NCBI GenBank assembly: GCA_948527295.1
Contig: CAOSWK010000001.1
Coordinates: forward strand, 17,010 to 81,009
Direction: 5' to 3'
Source of the DNA: an uncultured Eubacteriales bacterium
GTDB lineage: Bacteria > Bacillota > Clostridia > Oscillospirales > Acutalibacteraceae
Length of the DNA stretch: 64,000 nucleotides
The notes under the pieces are model-generated. The model was given only the letters and a program-made list of their open reading frames with translations, had not been told where the DNA came from and did no database searches. Positions 33,503 to 40,996 of the stretch are shown in pieces. How positions within the stretch are numbered: the first letter of the stretch is position 1; every line of letters begins with the position of its first letter. A program made the translations under genes and the position numbers.

Positions 33503-34328
33503 CTTCAAGCCCTTGCTGGCGGTCTTTGCAATAAAATTTTTCTCAAAACTGCTGCTAACCCTCCTGGCCTTCCTGGCGGTCTACTCCCTCTTCGACTATA
33601 CTTTCACCGCAAACGGCTTCTTCACTTCGTTTCTAAAGCCCATCTCTGCGGCCAAAAATTTAGACTCAGTCCCGCTGAGCGCCGTTCTGCTAGCACTTTG
33701 GGCGTACACGTTCGTCATGCTCCTCCCGCTAGACCTGGGCTTTTACCTGTGGTTCTCTCAAATAGAGCCCGGCATCACGCCGCCACCGCTGCTACTTATA
33801 TTTTTCTATTACAAAAATTTAAGCCTCGTCATCAAGGCAATCTCCTTCCAATTCGCCATTTTACTTAAGTCCGTACTAAAGTTTATCCTTTACATCGGCC
33901 CCGCAGCGGGCACTTTCATATTTCTATGCCTAAATATCCGCACTTTTTCGCCAGAATCCCAGCTTCTTTTCAGAACTTTCATACTAATTGCGGCATTCGC
34001 AGCCTTAGTCGGAGCCCTCCTCTTCATCCGGTCCCAAATTCTCCGCGCCTTCACCAAATTCATCTTTGTTCTCAATGACTCTCAAAACGTCTTCAAAACC
34101 CTCAAAAGTTCGGCGTTCCTAACTCGAAACAACAGCAAAAGCCTCATAAAATTTATCCTCTCCTTCTGGCCATACGTGATCCTCAGCTTTTTCATCGTGA
34201 CCATTCCGCTCGCGCGCGCCTACTTTCTGTTCCGGCTCGGCATCTTTACAAAAAAAATTATCTATAACCAAAATCAAGGGATCATCGCGATCCCTCTCAG
34301 TCAAAAAGTTATAGATATAAATTTATAA
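33456..34328 (+). CDS. Polytopic membrane protein, unknown function
   Basis: A 290-residue protein with five or six predicted membrane helices (at about 17-40, 65-92, 121-160, 170-195 and 240-265) and no motif that I recognise. TTG 33456 lies 6 bp after GGGGGG, inside ylbJ, so translation of the two is coupled. The placement suggests a part in spore formation, perhaps together with YlbJ, but this is inference. Confidence 0.75.
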   Translation: MKNLKKEGLIAFSKSNFKPLLAVFAIKFFSKLLLTLLAFLAVYSLFDYTFTANGFFTSFLKPISAAKNLDSVPLSAVLLALWAYTFVMLLPLDLGFYLWFSQIEPGITPPPLLLIFFYYKNLSLVIKAISFQFAILLKSVLKFILYIGPAAGTFIFLCLNIRTFSPESQLLFRTFILIAAFAALVGALLFIRSQILRAFTKFIFVLNDSQNVFKTLKSSAFLTRNNSKSLIKFILSFWPYVILSFFIVTIPLARAYFLFRLGIFTKKIIYNQNQGIIAIPLSQKVIDINL

Positions 34329-34339
34329 ATTATAAAACC

Positions 34340-34475
34340 TAATTAAATTCTCCCTAGCACCTAGTACCACAGCCATCGAGCTTCGACCCGTATCCATCGG
34401 CCCCCAGCTCTTAGCGCTCTGTTCTTCGGGCCCAGTCCTTGTACATCGGTCCCCGGCCAAGCCTAACTAAAGCTC
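34340..34475. repeat. Imperfect tandem repeat of about 50 bp
   Basis: Two units and the start of a third share the words TCTTCGG/CTTCGAC, then CATCGG, with C-rich blocks, for example CCATCGGCCCCC and ACATCGGTCCCC. The block is GC-rich in contrast to its AT-rich flanks and follows the abrB stop. No gene is visible in it. Confidence 0.45.
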
Positions 34476-34488
34476 AACGTCAATTTCT

Positions 34489-34731
34489 CTATTTGGACTT
34501 CAATTCTGAAATACAATTCTTACAAACACAATGCCCCTTAAAGTCTACAACGTCCTCGCAAGAGCCACAAAAACTGCACGCAAACTGATGCTTAGTCAGC
34601 ACGATATTCTCGCCATCCACATATATTTCAAGCTTGTCTCTACTATTAATATTCATAGTTTTGCGGAGTTCCATAGGCAAAACGATTCTTCCCAACTCAT
34701 CGATTGAGCGCACTATACCTGTTGATTTCAT
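34489..34731 (-). CDS. AbrB-family regulator with C-terminal Cys cluster
   Basis: An 80-residue protein. The N-terminal 46 residues form an AbrB/SpoVT swapped-hairpin DNA-binding domain (STGIVRSIDELGRIVLPMEL, then RDKLEIYVDGENIVL). The C-terminus adds six cysteines (52, 55, 58, 68, 70 and 73), including C52-x2-C55 and C70-x2-C73, arranged like a zinc ribbon. AbrB-type proteins are transition-state regulators in spore formers. It has a strong promoter of its own; its targets are unknown. Confidence 0.9.
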   Translation of the reverse strand: MKSTGIVRSIDELGRIVLPMELRKTMNINSRDKLEIYVDGENIVLTKHQFACSFCGSCEDVVDFKGHCVCKNCISELKSK

Positions 34732-34796
34732 TTAGCACTGTCCTTTCTACAACTAATACTGTCGATTTTAATCAGTTTTATTTCTTTATTAAACTA

Positions 34797-34825
34797 ATAA
34801 TACTATTTTCTTACAAAATTGTCAA
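34797..34825 (-). promoter_or_regulatory. Promoter of the AbrB-family gene
   Basis: On the minus strand TTGACA (plus 34820-34825), 17 bp, TATTAT (plus 34797-34802). Confidence 0.8.
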
Positions 34826-35194
34826 ACATATTTTTAGATGTAAATAATGGAAATTATCATAAAATAATCCAAGCCCGGAATATACTTTTTTTGTACAATA
34901 ACGATGAATCTGCGGGGGATGAGTCCTAAGCTACACATCTTGAATGGTAATTAATAAGCGTTATCTGGGGAATCTGCGCTGTTTTTGCCACAAGAATCTC
35001 CGCGCAAAGGCCATCTGTAAAATTTTAACATCATCAAAAATACAACAAATGTTTGCATTAGTCCGCTGCACAAACAGACTTATAAAGGGCGCGTGAATCG
35101 CCTCCACGTAATCTTTAATGTGCTATCCCTAAAAGCACAAGCCCATTCTATCTGACTTTTTCCAATAGTGCTTGTGAAATCTGCCCGCAGCCAC

Positions 35195-35223
35195 TTGTAA
35201 GTCGTAGTTTTGCGTTATATAAT
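35195..35223 (+). promoter_or_regulatory. Probable promoter of spmA
   Basis: TTGTAA (35195-35200), 17 bp, TATAAT (35218-35223). This looks like sigma-A; I did not see a clear sporulation-sigma site. Confidence 0.6.
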
Positions 35224-35260
35224 GTTCATAATTTAAGCTCGAAGGAGACTGCTATTCGCA

Positions 35261-35830
35261 ATGTTAAACTATATCTGGGGCGCGCTAATCCTGATAAGCA
35301 TAGTCTGCGCCGTTTTTACCGGAAACGTAAAACCGCTTTCCGACGCCATTTTAACCGGGGCCTCTGACGCCATCGGACTAGTCATCTCCATGGCCGGCAT
35401 GATGAGCCTTTGGACCGGGCTTCTAGAAATCGCCAACAGAGGCGGCCTCACCACGGTGCTCACTCGGCTCTTTAAGCCCGTTATCAAGCACCTGTTTAAG
35501 GAGTACCCCGAGGACAGCCCCGCCATCCACGCCATTTGCATGAACATCACGGCGAACCTTTTGGGACTCAACAACGCCGCCACCCCGCTTGGGATCTCTG
35601 CCATGAAGGAGATGAACAAAGCGAACAAAACCCCAACCGTCGCCAACAACAGCATGGTTATCTTCACAGTCATGAATACTGCCTCCATCCAGCTCGTACC
35701 CACCATGATGTCCATTTTGCGCCAAAAGTACAACTCTGCCTCTCCGTTTGACGTGCTGCCCGCCATTTGGGTATCTTCCTTCGTCGCACTTGCAATCGGC
35801 GTCATTTTGGCAAAACTCTTCGAAAAATAA
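35261..35830 (+). CDS. spmA: Spore maturation protein SpmA
   Basis: A 189-residue membrane protein with a nucleoside-recognition-type gate fold. It shows GLVISMAGMMSLWTGLLEIA, then MNITANLLGLNNAATPLGISAM and NTASIQLVPTMM, all typical of SpmA. Together with SpmB it is needed for normal core dehydration and heat resistance of spores in relatives. ATG 35261 follows AAGGAG at a somewhat long spacing. spmB follows after 24 bp. Confidence 0.95.
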   Translation: MLNYIWGALILISIVCAVFTGNVKPLSDAILTGASDAIGLVISMAGMMSLWTGLLEIANRGGLTTVLTRLFKPVIKHLFKEYPEDSPAIHAICMNITANLLGLNNAATPLGISAMKEMNKANKTPTVANNSMVIFTVMNTASIQLVPTMMSILRQKYNSASPFDVLPAIWVSSFVALAIGVILAKLFEK

Positions 35831-35854
35831 AGAAAAACAAAGTGAGGGTCTTTA

Positions 35855-36376
35855 TTGAACACGTTCAGCTTCTACATATTGCCCGGCGTCATCGGGTTTA
35901 TCATCATATTTGGACTTTTTAAAAATGTTCCACTGTTTGACACATTCATCCTCGGTGCCAAGGATGGCATATCTTCGGCCTTTTCCATTGCTCCCTCGCT
36001 GATCGGCTTGATCGTTGCGGTCTCCATGCTAAAAGCCTCGGGCGCTCTGGACATCATAACCTCTTTGCTGGCTCCCATCGGCAACGTGATCGCCATTCCC
36101 AAAGAGACGATCCCCCTAATGCTGCTAAGGCCGATCTCTGGCAGCGGTGCTTTGGCCCTTGTTGACTCAATTTTTAAATCCTGCGGTCCAGATAGCTTTC
36201 CAGGTCGCGTCGCCTCCGTCATGATGGGCTCAACAGAGACTACGTTCTACATCCTAGCTATTTATTTTGGCGCCGTGGGCATCAAAAACACACGCCACAC
36301 CCTTCCCGTAGCCCTCACCGCAGACTTTGCAAGCTTCATTTTATCGGTTCTCACAGTACGGCTGTTTTTTTCGTGA
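35855..36376 (+). CDS. spmB: Spore maturation protein SpmB
   Basis: A 173-residue membrane protein, partner of SpmA. It has the gate-type repeat LRPISGSGALALVDSIFKSCGPDSF and STETTFYILAIYFGAVGIKN, both typical. TTG 35855 lies behind GTGAGGG. No terminator is apparent after it. Confidence 0.95.
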   Translation: MNTFSFYILPGVIGFIIIFGLFKNVPLFDTFILGAKDGISSAFSIAPSLIGLIVAVSMLKASGALDIITSLLAPIGNVIAIPKETIPLMLLRPISGSGALALVDSIFKSCGPDSFPGRVASVMMGSTETTFYILAIYFGAVGIKNTRHTLPVALTADFASFILSVLTVRLFFS

Positions 36377-36475
36377 GCCGCATAGTTTGATTCAAATTCA
36401 ATTGTGCGATTTTTACATTTTTTATCTTAAACTATTAGGTCAATTGACTATGTATACAAAATTTGCTTCTCCCTC

Positions 36476-36504
36476 TTGTAAATTATAAGAATATATTGTA
36501 TAAT
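36476..36504 (+). promoter_or_regulatory. Promoter of the secreted coiled-coil protein
   Basis: TTGTAA (36476-36481), 17 bp, TATAAT (36499-36504); the start codon follows 35 bp later. Confidence 0.65.
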
Positions 36505-36538
36505 GAATTTATACTTAAATAAAAAGGAGGGAATATGT

Positions 36539-37042
36539 ATGAAAAACAAAGTTATCGCTTTGTTGCTTACTTTTGCTTTGGCTCTAACTTCTTTCAATTT
36601 TGTTGGTAGCGCTTCTTATTGGGACGTAGACACTGAATCTAAGCAAGTTAAACAGTTACAAAAAGAACTTGACCAGCTAAAAAAAGATAACGAAATTTAT
36701 CAACTAAAAGAAGCTCTTAATGAGATAAAAAACGACAAAAATGCTAAATCAAAAGAAAGCACCACTAGTCAAAATAGCGATCCTTCTATTTTGGAGGCCA
36801 TTGTAGGCATTGTTAAGGCTTGCTTAGGCTTTATGGGTGGCATTGCGGCAACCGTTTTGGTTACTGCACCTTTTTCCATATTAGTTTCTGCTGGTTGTGA
36901 TTGTCATAATGATGAAAAATGCCATTTCGACGACAAAACGTTTTTGAATAAAATTAAGGGTAACATTAACTGGGAAACAGCTCTGAAACCTGCAAAATTT
37001 ATTCTAGAACATGTAAATTTTATTTTAGACATAAGTAAGTAA
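36539..37042 (+). CDS. Secreted coiled-coil protein, unknown function
   Basis: A 167-residue protein without a recognised family. A signal sequence (residues 1-25, ending near GSA) is followed by a Lys/Glu/Gln coiled coil (about 35-70), a Ser/Asn linker, one hydrophobic segment (about 84-115) and a polar C-terminus with CDCHNDEKC. ATG 36539 follows AAAGGAGGG; another ATG at 36535 is out of frame. It is a stand-alone unit with its own promoter and terminator. Confidence 0.72.
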   Translation: MKNKVIALLLTFALALTSFNFVGSASYWDVDTESKQVKQLQKELDQLKKDNEIYQLKEALNEIKNDKNAKSKESTTSQNSDPSILEAIVGIVKACLGFMGGIAATVLVTAPFSILVSAGCDCHNDEKCHFDDKTFLNKIKGNINWETALKPAKFILEHVNFILDISK

Positions 37043-37058
37043 AATAAAATTTATAAAA

Positions 37059-37096
37059 AGTCCGTAACTCATAGTGATAGTTACGGGCTTTCTTTT
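37059..37096. terminator. Bidirectional terminator
   Basis: GTCCGTAACT pairs with AGTTACGGGC around a 9-base loop, with T-runs on both strands. It serves the secreted protein and thrS. Confidence 0.85.
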
Positions 37097-39009
37097 TATA
37101 TTCTTTTTTCTGCGATTTCTTTTTCTATCATTTTTATAAACTCGGCCAGTTGCATTGCACCAAGGTCTCCCTCACTTCTCGACCTCACCGAGACTGTGTT
37201 TGTTTCTACTTCTTTATCGCCTACAACCAGCATGTATGGGACCTTTTTCAGCTGCGCTTCTCTTATTTTGTAGCCTATTTTTTCGCTCTTTGTGTCCGTC
37301 GCCACTTTGATTTTTATCTGTTTCAGCTGCTCTTCAATTTCTAGCGCTTCTTTGTGGAATCTCTCGCTTAATGGTAGAACTCTGACTTGCTCTGGTGCCA
37401 GCCACAGTGGGAATGCTCCTGCGAAGTGCTCTGTCAAAATGCCGATAAATCGCTCTATGCTGCCTAAGATTACTCTATGTATCATGACGGGACGGTGTTT
37501 TTCGCCATCTTCGCCCACATAAGTGAGGTCAAACCGCTCTGGCATTTGGAAGTCCAGCTGGATTGTACCGCACTGCCACGTTCTGCCTAAGCAATCCTCC
37601 AGGTGAAAGTCGATCTTTGGACCATAGAATGCCCCGTCTCCCTCGTTTATCTTATACTTTTTGCCAATGCTATCGAGCGCATTCTTTAGGCCCTCTGTGG
37701 CCCTGTTCCACTGCTCGTCCGTGCCCAGCGAGTCCTCCGGCCGCGTGGACAGCTCTATGTGGTACTTGAATCCGAATGTCGAATAAAATTTGTCGATTAG
37801 CCGGATGACACCCACTATTTCGGGCTCGATTTGGTCCGGCGTCATGAAGATATGCGCGTCGTCTTGCGTAAAACAGCGAACTCTCATCAAACCGTGCAGC
37901 GCACCAGAAAGCTCATGCCGATGCACCAATCCTAGCTCGGCCACTCGCATGGGTAAATCGCGATACGAATGCGGTCTGCTTTTGTACACCAGCATTCCGC
38001 CGGGGCAATTCATCGGCTTGATGGCGAACTCTTGCTCGTCGATGACCGTCGTGTACATGTTGCTCTTGTAGTGCTCCCAGTGCCCCGACCGCAGCCACAG
38101 CTCTTTGTTCAGCATCATCGGCGTTTTTATCTCGACGTAGCCGGCCTTGTCGTGCTCCTCGTGCCAAAAGTCCAGCAGCGCGTTCCGAAGCCGCATTCCG
38201 TTTGGGAAAAAGAACGGGAACCCCGGTCCTTCCTCAAACAGGTCGAAGAGTTCTAGCTCTCTGCCGAGTTTCCTGTGATCACGTTTTTTGGCCTCTTCCA
38301 TTTTTGTCAAATAAGCCTCTAGCTCGGCCGTTTTGGGGAACGATATGCCATAAACCCGCTGCAGCATCGGACCTTTCGCATCTCCGCGCCAATACGCGCC
38401 CGTGCAACTTAGCAGTTTTATCGCTTTTAGCTGCCCGGTCGAGATTAAATGCGGCCCTGCGCATAGGTCCGTGAAGTCCCCCTGCTTGCGAAACACCAAA
38501 TTCTCGCCCTTGCCAGCGTGCTCCTCGATTAGCTCTAGCTTGTATTTTTGGTCCTTATTTTTCATCAGCTCGACGGCGTCATCATGCGGCAACTCGAAGC
38601 GCTCCACCGGCAGATCTTCCTTTATGATCTTTTTCATCTCCACCTCGATCTGCTCCAAGTCCTGCACGTTGAGCGTTCTTGGCAAATCAAAGTCATAGTA
38701 AAATCCGTTGTCGATAGCCGGGCCAATTGCTAGTTTTGCGTCTGGAAAAAGCCGCAGCACCGCCTGCGCCAGCACGTGCGCCGACGTATGCCAATAGACT
38801 TTCTTGCAGAAATCGTCGTCCTCGAACTTCAAAATTTCTAGTGTAGAATCCTCTTTTATCGGCGTCCGCAAGTCCATGAGCTCCCCGTTCAACTTCGCGG
38901 CACACGCTGCTTTATAAATCCCGGCACCAAGCGACTTTGCAACCTGTGCTGGGGTCACATTCTCCTCATACTGCTTTACTGCGCCATCCTTTAGCTTAAT
39001 GTTTATCAT
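37096..39009 (-). CDS. thrS: Threonyl-tRNA synthetase
   Basis: A 637-residue class II enzyme that charges tRNA-Thr and edits mischarged serine. The N-terminal TGS domain begins INIKLKDGAVKQYEE, an editing domain with HTSAHVLAQAV follows, then the catalytic core with [34 protein letters not shown] and a C-terminal anticodon domain. ATG 39009 lies 6 bp after AAGGTGTG; GTG 39018 is part of that site. Many Bacillota thrS genes have a T-box leader; this one does not. Confidence 0.98.
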   Translation of the reverse strand: MINIKLKDGAVKQYEENVTPAQVAKSLGAGIYKAACAAKLNGELMDLRTPIKEDSTLEILKFEDDDFCKKVYWHTSAHVLAQAVLRLFPDAKLAIGPAIDNGFYYDFDLPRTLNVQDLEQIEVEMKKIIKEDLPVERFELPHDDAVELMKNKDQKYKLELIEEHAGKGENLVFRKQGDFTDLCAGPHLISTGQLKAIKLLSCTGAYWRGDAKGPMLQRVYGISFPKTAELEAYLTKMEEAKKRDHRKLGRELELFDLFEEGPGFPFFFPNGMRLRNALLDFWHEEHDKAGYVEIKTPMMLNKELWLRSGHWEHYKSNMYTTVIDEQEFAIKPMNCPGGMLVYKSRPHSYRDLPMRVAELGLVHRHELSGALHGLMRVRCFTQDDAHIFMTPDQIEPEIVGVIRLIDKFYSTFGFKYHIELSTRPEDSLGTDEQWNRATEGLKNALDSIGKKYKINEGDGAFYGPKIDFHLEDCLGRTWQCGTIQLDFQMPERFDLTYVGEDGEKHRPVMIHRVILGSIERFIGILTEHFAGAFPLWLAPEQVRVLPLSERFHKEALEIEEQLKQIKIKVATDTKSEKIGYKIREAQLKKVPYMLVVGDKEVETNTVSVRSRSEGDLGAMQLAEFIKMIEKEIAEKRI

Positions 39010-39075
39010 AAAACTCACACCTTTTTTCTTTTAACTAAATTTGCTCGGCTCCCATTTTGAGCCTTCTCTTTTTCT

Positions 39076-39104
39076 ATGATACCACGATTTGCCCACGATT
39101 TCAA
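39076..39104 (-). promoter_or_regulatory. Promoter of thrS
   Basis: On the minus strand TTGAAA (plus 39099-39104), 17 bp, TATCAT (plus 39076-39081). The leader is only about 60 bases long and includes a GGCTC/GAGCC hairpin, too short for a T-box. Confidence 0.65.
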
Positions 39105-39119
39105 CAGTTTATAATTTGC

Positions 39120-39149
39120 TTGACAGTGCCCCGTGCGAAGTAATACAAT
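39120..39149 (+). promoter_or_regulatory. Probable promoter of rny
   Basis: TTGACA (39120-39125), 18 bp, TACAAT (39144-39149), which gives a long leader. Confidence 0.55.
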
Positions 39150-39393
39150 ATTAGTTGAGGATTTATTTGTGAATATTATTAATTCTCAAAAATTATAGGT
39201 ATATTTTCGATTTTTTATCGCTTTTATATATTTTTTTGTTTTGAAATGAACTTTAAAGCTTTTTCTTTTTAAGGTTATTTTTTGTTTTTAAAATTTAAAA
39301 ATATAAACGAACGGCTTTAAATCTGAATTTATCCTATAACCGAAAAACAAATTGATTCTAAATATTTTAAAAATTTTTAAGGAGGTTCCCCAT

Positions 39394-40929
39394 TTGTTAA
39401 ATTTTGGACTAATTATACTCTCTGTTATAATTGTCGCTTTTATTACTGCTTTTGTTGCCTTCAAACTCGGCATTTCGCATCGTAAAAAAGTCGCAGAATC
39501 TGCCATTAGCTCGGCTGAGCTCGAGGCTAAGAAAATTTTGAGTGAGGCTATTAGTGAGGCTCAGGTCAAGAAAAACGCGATCATTATTGAGGGCAAGGAC
39601 GAGGTACATAAGCTGCGCACCGATGCCGAGAAGGAGATTGCCGAGAAGCGCAAGGATATTCAGCGTCAGGAGCGGCGGGTTTTGCAGCGCGAGGAGTCTT
39701 TGGACAAGAAAATGGACAATTTGGACGCGAAAAGTGAAGAGTTGAAACGGCAGTCGCAGTTGGTGGATGAGCTTAAACAGCAGCAGTTCGAGGCTTTGGA
39801 GAAGATCTCGGGGTTTACTTTGCAGCAGGCGAAGGAATATTTGCTCAAGAGTTTGGACGAGGAGCTGACGCACGAAAAGTCCGTTAAAATCTTGGAATTC
39901 GAGCAGAAGGCCAAAGATGAATCTGAAAAAAAGGCTAGAGAAATCATCTCCCTTGCGATTCAGAGATGTGCGTCCGACCACGTTGCAGAGGCCACCGTTA
40001 GTGTTGTCCCTTTGCCGAGTGATGAAATGAAGGGACGCATCATTGGTCGAGAGGGGCGTAACATCCGTGCTATCGAGACTTTGACCGGAGTCGATTTGAT
40101 TATTGACGACACACCTGAGGCTATTACTATTTCTAGCTTTGATCCGATCCGCCGCGAGATTGCGCGGGTTGCGCTTGAAAATCTCATTACTGACGGCCGG
40201 ATTCACCCCGCTAGAATCGAGGAAACTATCGATCGCGCCAAAAAAGAGGTCGACCGAAGCATCAAGGCTGAGGGAGAACGTGCGATCATTGAGGCTGGCG
40301 TTAATTCGATTCATCCTGAGCTTATCAAGTTGCTTGGTCGGCTTCGCTACCGCACCAGCTATGGTCAAAATGTTTTAGAGCATTCCTTGGAAGTCGCTCA
40401 CTTGGCCGGCTCTATGGCCTCTGAACTCGGGCTTGATCCTACCATTGCTCGGCGTGCTGGTCTTTTGCACGACATCGGTAAGGCTCTTGACCACCAGGTT
40501 GAGGGTTCTCATATTGAAATCGGTGTTGATCTTGCTAAGAAATATCGCGAAAGCGATGCTGTTGTTCATGCGATTCAGGCTCATCACGGCGACATTGAGG
40601 CCAAGACCGTTATTGCTTGCCTTGTTCAAGCTGCGGATGCTATTTCTGCTGCTCGACCTGGCGCCCGGCGCGAAAACTTGGAGAATTACATTAAGCGTCT
40701 AGAAAAGCTGGAGGAAATCGCTTCGTCCTTTAAGGGTGTGGAACGGTGCTTTGCGATTCAGGCTGGCCGCGAGATTCGGATAATGGTTAAGCCCGATGTC
40801 ATTAATGACGATCAGGCGGCCATTTTGGCTCGAGAGGTTTGCAAGAAAATTGAGAACGAACTCGATTACCCCGGCCAAGTTAAGGTTAATATAATTCGTG
40901 AAAGCCGCGTCGTTGAGTACGCAAGATAA
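39394..40929 (+). CDS. rny: Ribonuclease Y
   Basis: A 511-residue membrane-anchored endoribonuclease that starts mRNA decay in many Bacillota. It has an N-terminal membrane helix (about 4-26), a long coiled coil (30-200), a KH domain with [15 protein letters not shown] and an HD domain with HDIGKALDH, the metal site. TTG 39394 lies 8 bp after AAGGAGG; the frame runs back to 39352 without a ribosome site. Confidence 0.97.
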   Translation: MLNFGLIILSVIIVAFITAFVAFKLGISHRKKVAESAISSAELEAKKILSEAISEAQVKKNAIIIEGKDEVHKLRTDAEKEIAEKRKDIQRQERRVLQREESLDKKMDNLDAKSEELKRQSQLVDELKQQQFEALEKISGFTLQQAKEYLLKSLDEELTHEKSVKILEFEQKAKDESEKKAREIISLAIQRCASDHVAEATVSVVPLPSDEMKGRIIGREGRNIRAIETLTGVDLIIDDTPEAITISSFDPIRREIARVALENLITDGRIHPARIEETIDRAKKEVDRSIKAEGERAIIEAGVNSIHPELIKLLGRLRYRTSYGQNVLEHSLEVAHLAGSMASELGLDPTIARRAGLLHDIGKALDHQVEGSHIEIGVDLAKKYRESDAVVHAIQAHHGDIEAKTVIACLVQAADAISAARPGARRENLENYIKRLEKLEEIASSFKGVERCFAIQAGREIRIMVKPDVINDDQAAILAREVCKKIENELDYPGQVKVNIIRESRVVEYAR

Positions 40930-40949
40930 TATAATTAAGATAAAAATAG

Positions 40950-40985
40950 CCGGTATCCAATTATTCTGGATACCGGTCTTAATTA
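40950..40985. terminator. Bidirectional terminator
   Basis: CCGGTATCCA pairs perfectly with TGGATACCGG (40950-40976). T-rich tails are present on both strands, for rny and for the leftward secreted protein. Confidence 0.8.
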
Positions 40986-40996
40986 TTTAAGTTTTA

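Larger units (their letters stand above)
34732..35260. other. Long intergenic region, possible structured RNA
   Basis: 529 bp without a supported gene. It includes the abrB promoter on the left and the spmA promoter on the right. Between about 34900 and 35190 the GC content rises; GAATCTGCG occurs twice (near 34905 and 34971), TGCGC pairs with GCGCA near 34975-35006, and CACAAGC pairs with GCTTGTG near 35138-35176. I could not fit it to 6S RNA, tmRNA, RNase P RNA or a known riboswitch. Confidence 0.4.
39010..39393. other. Intergenic region with divergent thrS and rny promoters
   Basis: 384 bp without a gene. A leftward promoter for thrS and a rightward one for rny lie near its left third; the rest, up to the rny ribosome site, is AT-rich and would form an untranslated leader of about 240 bases. 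No T-box or other known leader is visible. Confidence 0.65.

Noticed and set aside
34890..35060. A known riboswitch, 6S RNA, tmRNA or RNase P RNA
   Set aside because: None of the conserved core sequences that I know for these classes is present.
39010..39120. T-box leader of thrS
   Set aside because: The leader is too short and lacks the conserved T-box sequence.
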